From: Microbispora hainanensis
Lineage (GTDB): Bacteria > Actinomycetota > Actinomycetes > Streptosporangiales > Streptosporangiaceae
Direction: 5' to 3'
DNA: 64,000 bases
NCBI RefSeq assembly: GCF_036186745.1
Contig: NZ_CP108086.1
Location: 6,014,001 to 6,078,000 of the forward strand
A program made the position numbers and the translations under genes. The notes under the pieces were generated by a model. That model made no database searches, was not told the origin of the DNA, and was given only the letters and a program-made list of their open reading frames with translations. Below are positions 42,449-50,924 of the stretch, piece by piece. Each line of letters starts with the position of its first letter. Within the stretch, counting starts at the first letter, position 1.

Positions 42449-44902
42449 TCAGTGGGCGGTCACCGGCCGGGTCGCCGCCGAGGTGGCGGTGGCCTTCGCG
42501 TAGGCCTTCGCCGACACGGTCACCCGTACGGCGATGCGGGCGTCGCGGTCGTGGCCCTTGAGGTGATAGGTGCGGTCCGTGGCGCCCTTGACCGGGACAC
42601 CGTCGCGCAGCCACTGGTAGGCGACCTTGTCGGGCGAGGGCGTCCAGGTGCCGGGGGACGCCGTGAGCGTGCGGCCGATCTTCGGCGTTCCGCTCACGGT
42701 GGGCGGCTCGGCCGAGGTGAACGTCCCGGGCGCCACCGGCGCGGTCGCCGCCGAGCGTGCCGACGCGGCGGTGAAGTACGGGTCGTCGACGGTCACCTCG
42801 ACGAGCACCTTCTTGCCGAGGTCCCGGACACCGGGACGGTACGTCGGCCCGGTGGCCCCGGGGACCGCCGCGCCGTTCACATACCACTGGTAGGTGAAGC
42901 CCGCCACCTGCCGCGACCAGGTGCCGGGGGAGGCGGTGAGCTCACCCCCGACCTTGACGGCCCCGCTGATCACCGGCGGCGCGGTGCTGGAGACCGGCGA
43001 CGGCTGGGCGTCGTGCAGGTCCACCTCGGCCGTACGGACGAAGACCTGCCGGTGGGCGTACCAGAGCTGGTAGTACCGGTCCTGGCCCTTGAGGTCGGTG
43101 CGGTCGCCGGGGCCCGACCCGTCGAACGTGGTCGCCCGGTAGTAGTCGGTGACCACGTCGTCGTCGCTCACGGCGTACGTCTGCCCGGCCGGGATCTTGT
43201 ACTCCAGCGGCGACAGCGCCTGCACCGGGATGCCGGTGCCGGTGTAGGCGGACGCCTCGGGATAGGCCCGCCCGTAGACGTCGGCGGGGGTCGTCGCCGA
43301 CTTCACCATCACCGTCTTGGCCTGCGTACGGACCACGACGGGGCGGTCGGCGGGGTTGTGCAGCCAGGCGAGGGAGCCGGCCCACCACACGCCGAGCCAG
43401 TCGCCCTGCACCTGGGCGACGACGAACTTGTGGCCGGAGACGACGCGGGCGCTGATGTCGCTCGCGTACGTCGTGCCCGCGGTCGAGCCGGGCTTCCAGC
43501 CGGGGTCGGCGGCGAGGGGCGCGGTCTCGGAGGGCGACTGGTAGAGGGGCAGGAAGTTGGTGCCCGCTCCCTGGACGCAGTCGGGGGAGGGCGGGGAGGC
43601 GGCGGCGCAGCCGGTCACCGGCTGGGGGTTGTCCTGATAGCCGGTGCGGACCTCCACCACGTCGCCCGGGGCGACGTCGGCGGTGGTCTTCCGGTCGCCG
43701 CCGATCGGGGCGCCCAGCAGGTCGAAGTAGTGGTCCCAGTCCCAGTAGGGCCCCGGGTCCCAGTGCATGCTCTTGGTGGCGCCGAGGACGGTGCCGGGCA
43801 CCTGGTCGTGACCGATGACGTGCGCCCGGTCGAGCGGGACGCCGTACTTCTGCGCGAGGTGCTTCACCAGCGCGGCCGAGGTCTGGTACATCGACTCGGT
43901 GAACCACGCGGCGGTCCCGGCGAAGCCCTCGTGCTCGATGCCGATGGAGTGCATGTTCACATACCAGTTGCCGGCGTGCCAGCCGACGTCCTTGGCGTCG
44001 AGGTGCTGGGCGATGTGGCCGTCGGAGGACCGGATCGTGTAGTTCCAGGCGAGGTACGTCGGGTCCTGCGCCAGCCGTACGGAGGGGTCGAAATAGCCCT
44101 CGGTGTCGTGGATGACGATGTAGTCGATCTCCGGCCCGCCCGGCCCGGTGCGGTCGGCGAGGTCGTGGTTGCCATAGTCGGTCGTGCCGTCCGGCAGGGT
44201 GGGGGAGCCCTTGGCGTACGGCGCCTCCAGCCACTCGCAGTCGAGGCCGGCCGGGCAGTCGACCCCGGCGTCGGCGGCGAGCTTCGCGGCGGGCAGGGCG
44301 ACCGACTCGTCGGCGGCGAGGGTGACCCGCTGCCCGTCGGCGGTGACGCGGCTCTGGCCGCTGCGCAGGGTCTGGTAGACCTGCCGGACGAAGTCGTTCT
44401 TCGCGCCGAACCGCGCCACCGCGTCCCGCCAGGAATTCAGGCCGTCGCCGCCGTCGTGGTAGGACGCCAGCAGCGCGGCCCCGCCGCAGATGTTGGCGTT
44501 CGGGTCGCGGCGCAGCGCGTCGGCCGTCAGCCCGGTCAGCTCGGACGCCGCCGCGATCTGGCTCGTGGCCGCGGACGCGCGTCCCCTGTCCGCGCCGTCC
44601 CACGCCTCGGGCGCCCGGTCGCCGAGGTCGAACACGCCGTAGCCGCCGTCGGAGCTCGGCTTGCCCTGGTGGTCGTCCCAGCGGGACAGCATGTAGGCCA
44701 CGGCCTTCAGCAGCGGCTCCGGCGCGCCCGTCGCCTTGGCCGCCTCGCCGAAGGCGGCGTCGCGTGTCGGCGCCGACAGCGTCGCCGTGCAGGAGACCCG
44801 CGGCCCGGCCGCGGCGGTGGAGGCCAGGGCGGACGGCGCGGCGGGGAACAGCGCCGCCGCCGCGGCTACCGCGACGGCGACGCCTCGATGTGGAGTTCTC
44901 AA
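42449..44902 (-). CDS. Secreted N-acetylmuramoyl-L-alanine amidase with SH3/Ig-like repeats
   Basis: About 817 residues from TTG 44902, which starts a good signal peptide (RTPHRGVAVAVAAAAALFPAAPSALAS); TTG 44953 is an alternative. A helical N-terminal region precedes the amidase_2 domain with zinc ligands in IVIHDTEGYF, IGIEHEGFAG and MHWDPGPYWDW. After it come SH3-like segments, then at least two repeats of the form PPVISGAVKVGGELTASPGTW / PPTVSGTPKIGRTLTASPGTW ending in YQWLRDG, typical of bacterial Ig-like cell-surface modules. It cleaves the peptide stem from muramic acid and probably acts on its own or competitor cell wall. Confidence 0.92.
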   Translation of the reverse strand: MRTPHRGVAVAVAAAAALFPAAPSALASTAAAGPRVSCTATLSAPTRDAAFGEAAKATGAPEPLLKAVAYMLSRWDDHQGKPSSDGGYGVFDLGDRAPEAWDGADRGRASAATSQIAAASELTGLTADALRRDPNANICGGAALLASYHDGGDGLNSWRDAVARFGAKNDFVRQVYQTLRSGQSRVTADGQRVTLAADESVALPAAKLAADAGVDCPAGLDCEWLEAPYAKGSPTLPDGTTDYGNHDLADRTGPGGPEIDYIVIHDTEGYFDPSVRLAQDPTYLAWNYTIRSSDGHIAQHLDAKDVGWHAGNWYVNMHSIGIEHEGFAGTAAWFTESMYQTSAALVKHLAQKYGVPLDRAHVIGHDQVPGTVLGATKSMHWDPGPYWDWDHYFDLLGAPIGGDRKTTADVAPGDVVEVRTGYQDNPQPVTGCAAASPPSPDCVQGAGTNFLPLYQSPSETAPLAADPGWKPGSTAGTTYASDISARVVSGHKFVVAQVQGDWLGVWWAGSLAWLHNPADRPVVVRTQAKTVMVKSATTPADVYGRAYPEASAYTGTGIPVQALSPLEYKIPAGQTYAVSDDDVVTDYYRATTFDGSGPGDRTDLKGQDRYYQLWYAHRQVFVRTAEVDLHDAQPSPVSSTAPPVISGAVKVGGELTASPGTWSRQVAGFTYQWYVNGAAVPGATGPTYRPGVRDLGKKVLVEVTVDDPYFTAASARSAATAPVAPGTFTSAEPPTVSGTPKIGRTLTASPGTWTPSPDKVAYQWLRDGVPVKGATDRTYHLKGHDRDARIAVRVTVSAKAYAKATATSAATRPVTAH

Positions 44903-45083
44903 CGTTGTGCGACCCCTTCTCGGATGCCTGTGGGGGTGATCAGGCAGGGGCAATCACACCTCTGCGTGCCGCCGTACGCCAGAGCGCCACGCAAATCTCG
45001 TCGAGATCGTAACTTTTCGCCAGACAGGATGAGTCAGATGAAAATCCTCGCCTGTCGATCACGTCTTCGCGTTCTCACCGCGG

Positions 45084-46541
45084 TCAGTAGACGTAGGGCC
45101 AGCCGGCGCTGTCCCAGCCGAGCTTGTTGATGCCCAGGCGGGAGGAGCCGTCGTCGGCGTACCAGTGGTAGAAGAGGATGTCTCCGTCGTTGTCGGCGAG
45201 CACGGCCTGGTGGCCGGGGCCGTGGATGCTCCCGTGCCCGGCCAGCACCTGCGTGCCGCCCCCCGACGTCATCGCCGTCCCGTTCCTGTCGACGTACGGG
45301 CCGGTGATCGAGGTGGAGCGGCCCACCATGATGCGGTAGGTGCTGGACGCGCCCCTGCAGCACAGGTCGAAGGAGACGAACTGGTAGTAGTAGCCGCCGT
45401 GCCGGTAGATGAACGGCGCCTCGATCGCGCCGCCGTTGCGGCCCGAGATGCTGCGGATCGTGCCGTCCAGCCGCTTGCCGGTGGCCGGATCGAGCTGGAC
45501 CATCTTGATGCCCGACCAGAACGAGCCGAAGTCGAGCCACCAGCGGCCCTGGTCGTCGATGACGAGGTTGGGGTCGATGGTGTTCCAGTCGTCGGAGGTG
45601 TTCGACTCGATGACCAGGCCCTGGTTGGTCCACGACCCCGAAGCGCCGGTCGTGCTGGTGGCCAGGAAGATGCCCGAGTGGTTGGAGCCGAACGTCGAGG
45701 CCGCGTAGTACATGTAGTAGCGGCCGTTGACGTAGGTGATGTCCGGCGCCCACAGGTCGTTGCCGCCGTTGGTGTAGGCGTGCGCCCAGGAGGCCCCGCC
45801 GGGGAACGCCGCGCCCGCGTCGCGCCAGTTGGTGCGGTCGGTCGAGGTCTTGAGCCGGATGCCGTTGCCGGTGTAGGCGAGCAGGTAGGTGCCGTCCGGC
45901 TTCTTGGTCACCTCGGGGTCGTGCGTGTTGACGTCACCGGTGACGTAGCCCGGGTCGGGGTAGGAGACGGGCGGCGTCGGCGTGCCTGATCCGCCGAGCC
46001 TGACGAGCTGCCACTGCTGGTTGGCGCCGTTGAGGTCGGTGTACTGCGAGATGCGGCCGCCGTCCGCGGTGGACCACTCCCACACTTCGAGGGCCTTGCC
46101 GCTGTTGCGGTTGATCAGCTTGACATAGCCGCTGTCGGTGTCGACGACCCGGAACTGCTGGTTGGTGCCGTTCTTGTCGGTGTATTGGATCACGTCGGCG
46201 CCGTCGGCGGTGGAGCGGCCGGAGATGTCGACGACCTTGCCGCTGTGGCGGGACATGAGCCGGTAGTAGCCGCCGCCGGAGTCGACGAACTGCCACTGCT
46301 GGTTGGCGCCGTCGTTGCGGGCCCACTGCACCAGGGGCGCGCCGTCGTTCGTCGCTTTGTTGTAGACGTCCAGCGCCTTCCCGCTGTTGCGGTTGACCAG
46401 CACGTACGACGCGCTCGTGTCGATGGACGCCGCGTGCGCGGGGCCGGCGGCCACCAGTGATGGACAGATCGCGAGCAGCGCCAGGATCGCCAGCGCGAGG
46501 ACGCGGCGCGGCCACGCGGGAGAGCGTACGGAGGTGTCCAT
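45084..46541 (-). CDS. Secreted ricin-domain GH43 endo-1,5-alpha-L-arabinanase
   Basis: 485 residues. Signal peptide ends about GPAHAAS (38). A beta-trefoil ricin/CBM13 domain (40-182) has three QxW-type repeats (NQQWQ, NQQFR, NQQWQ). A short threonine-proline linker leads to the five-bladed GH43 propeller with Asp208 (HDPEV), Asp323 (TIDPNLVID) and Glu374 (IEAPFIY). It hydrolyses arabinan backbone. An operator nearly identical to that of the GH54 gene lies upstream, so the two debranching and backbone enzymes are probably co-induced. Confidence 0.94.
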   Translation of the reverse strand: MDTSVRSPAWPRRVLALAILALLAICPSLVAAGPAHAASIDTSASYVLVNRNSGKALDVYNKATNDGAPLVQWARNDGANQQWQFVDSGGGYYRLMSRHSGKVVDISGRSTADGADVIQYTDKNGTNQQFRVVDTDSGYVKLINRNSGKALEVWEWSTADGGRISQYTDLNGANQQWQLVRLGGSGTPTPPVSYPDPGYVTGDVNTHDPEVTKKPDGTYLLAYTGNGIRLKTSTDRTNWRDAGAAFPGGASWAHAYTNGGNDLWAPDITYVNGRYYMYYAASTFGSNHSGIFLATSTTGASGSWTNQGLVIESNTSDDWNTIDPNLVIDDQGRWWLDFGSFWSGIKMVQLDPATGKRLDGTIRSISGRNGGAIEAPFIYRHGGYYYQFVSFDLCCRGASSTYRIMVGRSTSITGPYVDRNGTAMTSGGGTQVLAGHGSIHGPGHQAVLADNDGDILFYHWYADDGSSRLGINKLGWDSAGWPYVY

Positions 46542-46606
46542 GGGGCGTGCCTCTCGTCGGAACGCGATGCGGTGGGTGAATGGACATGAATAGGAGAACG
46601 CAATTA

Positions 46607-46620
46607 TGTGAGCGCTAACA
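46607..46620. promoter_or_regulatory. LacI-type operator upstream of GH43
   Basis: TGTGAGCGCTAACA differs in one base from the perfect palindrome TGTTAGCGCTAACA before the GH54 gene. On the minus strand it abuts CATAAT, a possible -10 box, so binding would block transcription. It lies 66 bases from the start codon. Confidence 0.75.
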
Positions 46621-47070
46621 ATCCGGGTCGTCCGGCGCTCCTTTTTGCAAGGGTGTTTCCGGGAGGTCGCCGCCCAGTGTCAGCGGCGGCTCCCGGGTCG
46701 TCAAGGTCCGTCATCCGAGGCCGGACCATGCGGCGCCTGCCCGGTCGAATGCGCGCGACCGCTGAGAACGCGCCGGAAACTCTTGTCGCGGGGCCGGTGC
46801 CGTCCGTCTTTCCGGATTTCCCGGCCCGGACCGGCCGCCGTGGTTCCACGGTGAGGCGAGGCATTGTCCGCGACCAAGGGCGGTGTAAGTTTCAGCCGGC
46901 TTGATCGCCATTTATATCCGTGCTCATGGGAAACGAGATGCCGGGCACGGCCGGACCGGAGCCGCTCTCCGGCTTCTGAGTCGGTCGGCTCACTTGGACT
47001 CGACAGGAGCTCCGTCGGTCGCTACGGTTCTTCTCAGTCGGTCAACTAACTAACTTGCTGAGGAGCAATC
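46621..47070. other. Noncoding spacer before the NmrA-like gene
   Basis: No convincing gene in about 450 bp. The last part (47030-47070) has AGTCGGTCAACTAACTAACTTGCTG fragments with TAAC direct repeats and ends in the ribosome site GAGGAG before ATG 47071; the repeats are a possible operator. Confidence 0.5.
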
Positions 47071-47886
47071 ATGATCGTGGTCACGGGTGCCACCGGAAAC
47101 GTCGGCGGCCAGGTCGTCGCCCTGCTCGCCGCCGCGGGTGAGCGGGTGACCGCCGTCTCCCGGCGCACCGCCGACCTGCCCGAGGGCGTACGGCACGTGC
47201 GGGGCGACCTCGACGATCCCGCCGGGCTCAAGGACGCCTTCGACGGCGCCGACGCGCTGTTCCTGCTGGTGGCCGGTCAGGACCCGCAGGCGATCCTCGA
47301 CGCGGCCCGGGCGGGCGGCGTGAGGCGTGTCGTCCTGCTGTCCTCGCAGGGAGCGGGCACCAGGCCGGAGTTCTACCGCCACCCCGTCGCGTTCGAGGAC
47401 GCGGTGCGCCGGTCCGGCCTGGAGTGGACGATCCTGCGGCCCGGCGGCTTCCACTCCAACGCCTACGCCTGGGCGGAGCCCATCCGCGCGAGCCGTACGG
47501 CCGCCGCCCCGTTCGGCGACGTCGGCCTGCCGACCATCGACCCGGCCGACATCGCGGAGGTCGCCGCGACCGTCCTGCGCGAGGACGGGCACGCCGGCCG
47601 CGTCTACGAGCTGACCGGCCCCGCGCCGACCACGCCGCGGGAACGCGCGGCGGCGATCGGCGCCGCGATCGGCACGCCGGTGCGGTTCGCCGAGCAGACC
47701 AGGGAGGAGGCGCGGGCGCAGATGCTGGGGTTCATGCCCGAGCAGGTGGTCGAAGGGACGCTCGCCATCCTGGGGGAGCCGGTGGACGCGGAGCGGCGGG
47801 TGAGCCCGGACGTCGAGCGCGTCCTCGGCCGTGCTCCCCGGTCCTTCGCCGACTGGGCCGGCCGCAACGCCGCCGCCTTCCGATGA
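47071..47886 (+). CDS. NmrA-like NAD(P)-binding protein
   Basis: 271 residues; GAGGAG is seven bases upstream. Atypical SDR fold: VVTGATGNVGGQVV at the N-terminus, no Tyr-x3-Lys catalytic pair, and ILRPGGFHSNAYAWAEPI as in NmrA/HSCARG-type redox sensors and quinone reductases (QorB-like). It may sense or reduce with NADPH. It is followed after 84 bp by a haloalkane dehalogenase on the same strand. Confidence 0.88.
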   Translation: MIVVTGATGNVGGQVVALLAAAGERVTAVSRRTADLPEGVRHVRGDLDDPAGLKDAFDGADALFLLVAGQDPQAILDAARAGGVRRVVLLSSQGAGTRPEFYRHPVAFEDAVRRSGLEWTILRPGGFHSNAYAWAEPIRASRTAAAPFGDVGLPTIDPADIAEVAATVLREDGHAGRVYELTGPAPTTPRERAAAIGAAIGTPVRFAEQTREEARAQMLGFMPEQVVEGTLAILGEPVDAERRVSPDVERVLGRAPRSFADWAGRNAAAFR

Positions 47887-47935
47887 GCCCGGCCGAGCCC
47901 GACCTTCCGATGAGCCCGGCCCAGCCCGATCGGAA
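47880..47935 (+). repeat. Imperfect 28-bp direct repeat between NmrA-like and dehalogenase genes
   Basis: CCGATGAGCCCGGCC-type block is duplicated immediately after the NmrA-like stop; the first copy contains the stop codon itself. Confidence 0.7.
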
Positions 47936-47970
47936 ACGAACAACGCTGCTCACCCTCGAAAGGACCTGTC

Positions 47971-48831
47971 GTGCCGCTTCAGCACGTTCTCGACTCCGCC
48001 ATCCACTACCACGACACCGGCACCGGGGCGCCGATGGTCTTCCTGCACGGCAACCCCACGTCGTCCCACCTGTGGCGGCACGTCATCCCCGCGATCGGCG
48101 GAGGCCGCCGGCTGGCCCCCGACCTGATCGGCATGGGTGAGTCCGGCAAGCCCGGCATCGCGTACACCTTCGCGGACCACGCCCGTTATCTGGACGCCTG
48201 GTTCGACGCGCTCGGCCTGGACGACGTCGTCCTCGTCGGCCATGACTGGGGCGGCGCGCTGGCCTTCGACTGGGCCGCCCGCCACCCGGACCGGGTGCGG
48301 GGCATCGCCGTCACCGAGACCATCGTCAAGCCGATGACCTGGGAGGAGTTCCCCGAAGGAGGCCGGGAGCTGTTCGCGGCGATCAAGACCGAGGGTGTCG
48401 GGGAGAAGATGATCCTGGACGACGACGCCTTCATCGAACAGGGGCTGCCGGGCACCGTCGCGGTTCCCATGGACCCCGGTGACCTGGCCGTCTATCGCAA
48501 GCCGTACCCGACGCGGGAGAGCCGCCTGCCGCTGCTGCGGTGGGCGCGCTCGATGCCGCTGGGCGGTGAGCCCGCCGACGTGGTGGCACGCGTGGAGGCG
48601 TACGACGCGTGGCTGGCCGCCAGCCCGCAGGTGCCGAAGCTGCTGCTCGCCTTCGCGCCCGGACCCGGTACGATGGTGCACCAGGACATGATCGATTGGT
48701 GTGCGGCCACCTTCGCCGGCCTGGAGATCCGGCGGTTCGACGAGGTCGCCGGGCACCACACCCCGGAAGACCACCCGGAGCTGATCGCCACGGCCGTCGC
48801 GGACTGGGCCGAGGCGCACGGGCTCCGGTGA
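47971..48831 (+). CDS. Haloalkane dehalogenase (alpha/beta hydrolase)
   Basis: 286 residues from GTG 47971, with AAAGGAC seven bases upstream. The HLD-II arrangement is complete: HGNPTSS with halide-binding Asn28, nucleophile Asp92 and adjacent Trp93 in VGHDWGG, acidic Glu116 in AVTETI, and base His262 in GHHTPEDHP. It replaces halogen with hydroxyl on short haloalkanes. Related sequences also include luciferase-like Renilla proteins, but the full pentad supports dehalogenase. Its gene neighbour is an NmrA-like protein. Confidence 0.92.
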   Translation: MPLQHVLDSAIHYHDTGTGAPMVFLHGNPTSSHLWRHVIPAIGGGRRLAPDLIGMGESGKPGIAYTFADHARYLDAWFDALGLDDVVLVGHDWGGALAFDWAARHPDRVRGIAVTETIVKPMTWEEFPEGGRELFAAIKTEGVGEKMILDDDAFIEQGLPGTVAVPMDPGDLAVYRKPYPTRESRLPLLRWARSMPLGGEPADVVARVEAYDAWLAASPQVPKLLLAFAPGPGTMVHQDMIDWCAATFAGLEIRRFDEVAGHHTPEDHPELIATAVADWAEAHGLR

Positions 48832-49289
48832 CACCCTCGCCGGCGTGGAGGCTTCCCGGGCGGTTCGGGACAGGGCAGCCTTGACCAGGCGTTTTCGCGG
48901 CGTGCCGGGGACGTCAGGGCGGTCCTGAACCGGCTCGGGACGAACAGGTGGTCCGGCAGGTGGTCCGGCGCGTGACGCTCGGCGACGTCCGGTCCGGCTA
49001 CGCCGGTCACGTCGTCGAGCGGCGGCATGGACTTCCGGACCGGCGGTCGCCCCCTCTCCGTCGGCTGAGCCCCGCGGGTCCTCCGCCGCGCGCGAGTCGC
49101 AACTGTCGGTGCCCTCCAATACGGTCTTCTCGGCACGCGGAGCCCCGCCCGTCTCTCCTGGTGGGCGGGACTCCGCGATCGGGTGGGTGCGACACGGAGC
49201 GGTGACCCGGCTCGGTGACGCGGCTCGGTGACGCGGCTCGGTGACGCGGCTCGGTGACGCGGCTTGGTGACACGGATCGGGGGGACCGG
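48832..49289 (+). other. Leader region of the jet operon: hairpin plus 13-bp repeats
   Basis: No gene is supported in this 458-bp spacer. A near-perfect hairpin (arms 49138-49150 and 49163-49175, CGGAGCCCCGCCC against GGGCGGGACTCCG, one mismatch, 12-nt loop) could end dehalogenase transcription or structure the jet leader. Six tandem 13-bp units GACGCGGCTCGGT follow. Confidence 0.6.
49204..49281 (+). repeat. Six 13-bp tandem repeats just upstream of jetA
   Basis: Unit GACGCGGCTCGGT: three perfect copies in the centre (49217-49255) and three with one or a few changes. The array ends eight bases before ATG 49290 and abuts the ribosome site GGGGGG. The unit is not a multiple of three, as expected for noncoding DNA. 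Confidence 0.92.
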
Positions 49290-50924
49290 ATGGCGGACCG
49301 CAGGGCGTTGGACCTCGACTCGCTGGCGATCAGCGATCGGTTCAGGCTGTTCAACTTCACCAGGCGCGACGACCATGTGGCCTATCTCTGGGTCCTACGG
49401 GCCATGGACCGGCTGCGCGAGGTCCACCAGGTGCAGGTGGACGCCGGGCAGGTGCAGGCGGCCCTGAGCGAGCTGGCCCGGCTCCACGACGAGGTCCCCA
49501 CGTTCGACGGCAACCTGCGCGACCGGCTCGACGCCCTGCACGCGGACGGGGTGCTGCACCGGTTCGACGACGCGTCCCGGGCCGGCAACCTCGTCCGCTA
49601 TCGCAACAGGCAGTCGGTCTACCAGTTCAGCGAGCTCGGCTACTGGGCGTACACCTCGGTCGAGGGGCTGCTCGCGGCCCGCATCCAGGACGCCAACCTG
49701 TCGCGGCTGGTCTTCTCCGACATCCTGGAGGACCTCAAGGCCCTCGCGGCGGCCAACCGCGCGGGGGAGGGCGAGCAGGTCTACCGGCGGCTGTCGCGGC
49801 TCGACTCGGTGATGGAGGACATGGGGCGCCGCTCGGCGCACTTCCACGTGACGCTGGGCGAGATCATCCGTTCCACCGACGCCTCCCCAGAGACGTTCCT
49901 GCGCTACAAGAACGCCCTGCTGACGCACATGTCCGAGTTCATGGCGGAGCTCGACCGCTATCTGCCCCGCCTGGCCACCGCCGTACGCGACGTCGAGGCG
50001 AGCGGCCTGGCCTCGCTGCTCGACCGGGCGGCGGCCGCCGACGAGCGGCCCTTCATGGACCGCCACGAACGGCTGGAGGACTGGCGCCGCCGCTGGTCGG
50101 TCCTGCGGGCGTGGTTCGCCCCGGAGGGGCCGGAGGAGTCGCGTGCGGCGGAGCTGCGCAACGCGACGCGCATCGCGGTGTCCGGGGTGATCGCGCTGCT
50201 GCGGCAGATCTCGGAGGCGCAGCGCGGCGGCGTCAACCGGGCCACCCAGCTGCGGCACCTGGCCGAGTGGGTCTGGAACGCCCCGGACGAGGGCGCCGCC
50301 CACGCGCTCATGGGCGCGGCGTTCAACCTGCGCAGCGCGCGGCACCTGGGCACGGCCCACGAGGACACCGAACAGATCTCGCCCCGGGCCACCTGGTGGG
50401 ACGCGCCCGGGGTGGAGGTGTCGGTCACGCTCTTCCGCAGCGGCAAGGCGCCCACGCCGGGCGTGCCCACGCCGGTGCGCGGCAACCCCGGCGCGCGGGC
50501 GGCGCTGCGGCGCGAGCAGGCCGCGGAACGCGCGGCCGAGCGCGAGGCCGCCGGTCACCTGACCGAGCTGGGCGCGCACGGCAGGGTGCTCGACGAGTCC
50601 GAGACCCGGGTGCTGCTGAAACTGATGACGCGGGCGTTGGAGGGCCGCACGGTCGTCGCAGGCCGCCTGAGGAGAGGGTCAGGCGCCAACGACGCCGTGA
50701 TGGTGCGGCTCGTGCCGTGCGACACCGGAAGCACCGTACGCACCACGCAGGGGCTCCTCCACCTGCCCGGGTTCCGGGTCGAGCTGGCCGGGCGGACGCC
50801 CGTGGCGGGCTCGGGAATGGCCGGTTCGGAAGCAGCGGGTTCGAGGGCGGAGGGCTTGGAAGCACGGGGTTTGGAGGCACGGGGTTTGGAAGCACGAGCT
50901 TTGGAAGCAGGGGGTGCCCGGTGA
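49290..50924 (+). CDS. jetA: JetA, kleisin-like subunit of a Wadjet SMC complex (DUF2397/TIGR02677)
   Basis: 544 residues from ATG 49290. Start LDLDSLAISDRFRLFNFTRRDDHVAYLWVLRAM and WNAPDEGAAHALMGAAFNLRSARHL fit the TIGR02677 family. It is the first of four genes with 4-bp overlaps whose families always occur together. By analogy with MksF/kleisin it should bridge the SMC heads. The last 40 or so residues (GSEAAGSRAEGLEARGLEARG...) are tandem low-complexity repeats not expected in the family. Wadjet recognises and cleaves plasmid DNA; the subclass I associate with these DUFs is type II. Confidence 0.92.
   Translation: MADRRALDLDSLAISDRFRLFNFTRRDDHVAYLWVLRAMDRLREVHQVQVDAGQVQAALSELARLHDEVPTFDGNLRDRLDALHADGVLHRFDDASRAGNLVRYRNRQSVYQFSELGYWAYTSVEGLLAARIQDANLSRLVFSDILEDLKALAAANRAGEGEQVYRRLSRLDSVMEDMGRRSAHFHVTLGEIIRSTDASPETFLRYKNALLTHMSEFMAELDRYLPRLATAVRDVEASGLASLLDRAAAADERPFMDRHERLEDWRRRWSVLRAWFAPEGPEESRAAELRNATRIAVSGVIALLRQISEAQRGGVNRATQLRHLAEWVWNAPDEGAAHALMGAAFNLRSARHLGTAHEDTEQISPRATWWDAPGVEVSVTLFRSGKAPTPGVPTPVRGNPGARAALRREQAAERAAEREAAGHLTELGAHGRVLDESETRVLLKLMTRALEGRTVVAGRLRRGSGANDAVMVRLVPCDTGSTVRTTQGLLHLPGFRVELAGRTPVAGSGMAGSEAAGSRAEGLEARGLEARGLEARALEAGGAR
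50825..50915 (+). repeat. 15-bp tandem repeats at the 3' end of jetA
   Basis: Four TTGGAAGCACGGGGT-type units (50856-50915) preceded by degenerate copies encode GLEAR/GLEAR/ALEA repeats. Confidence 0.88.
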
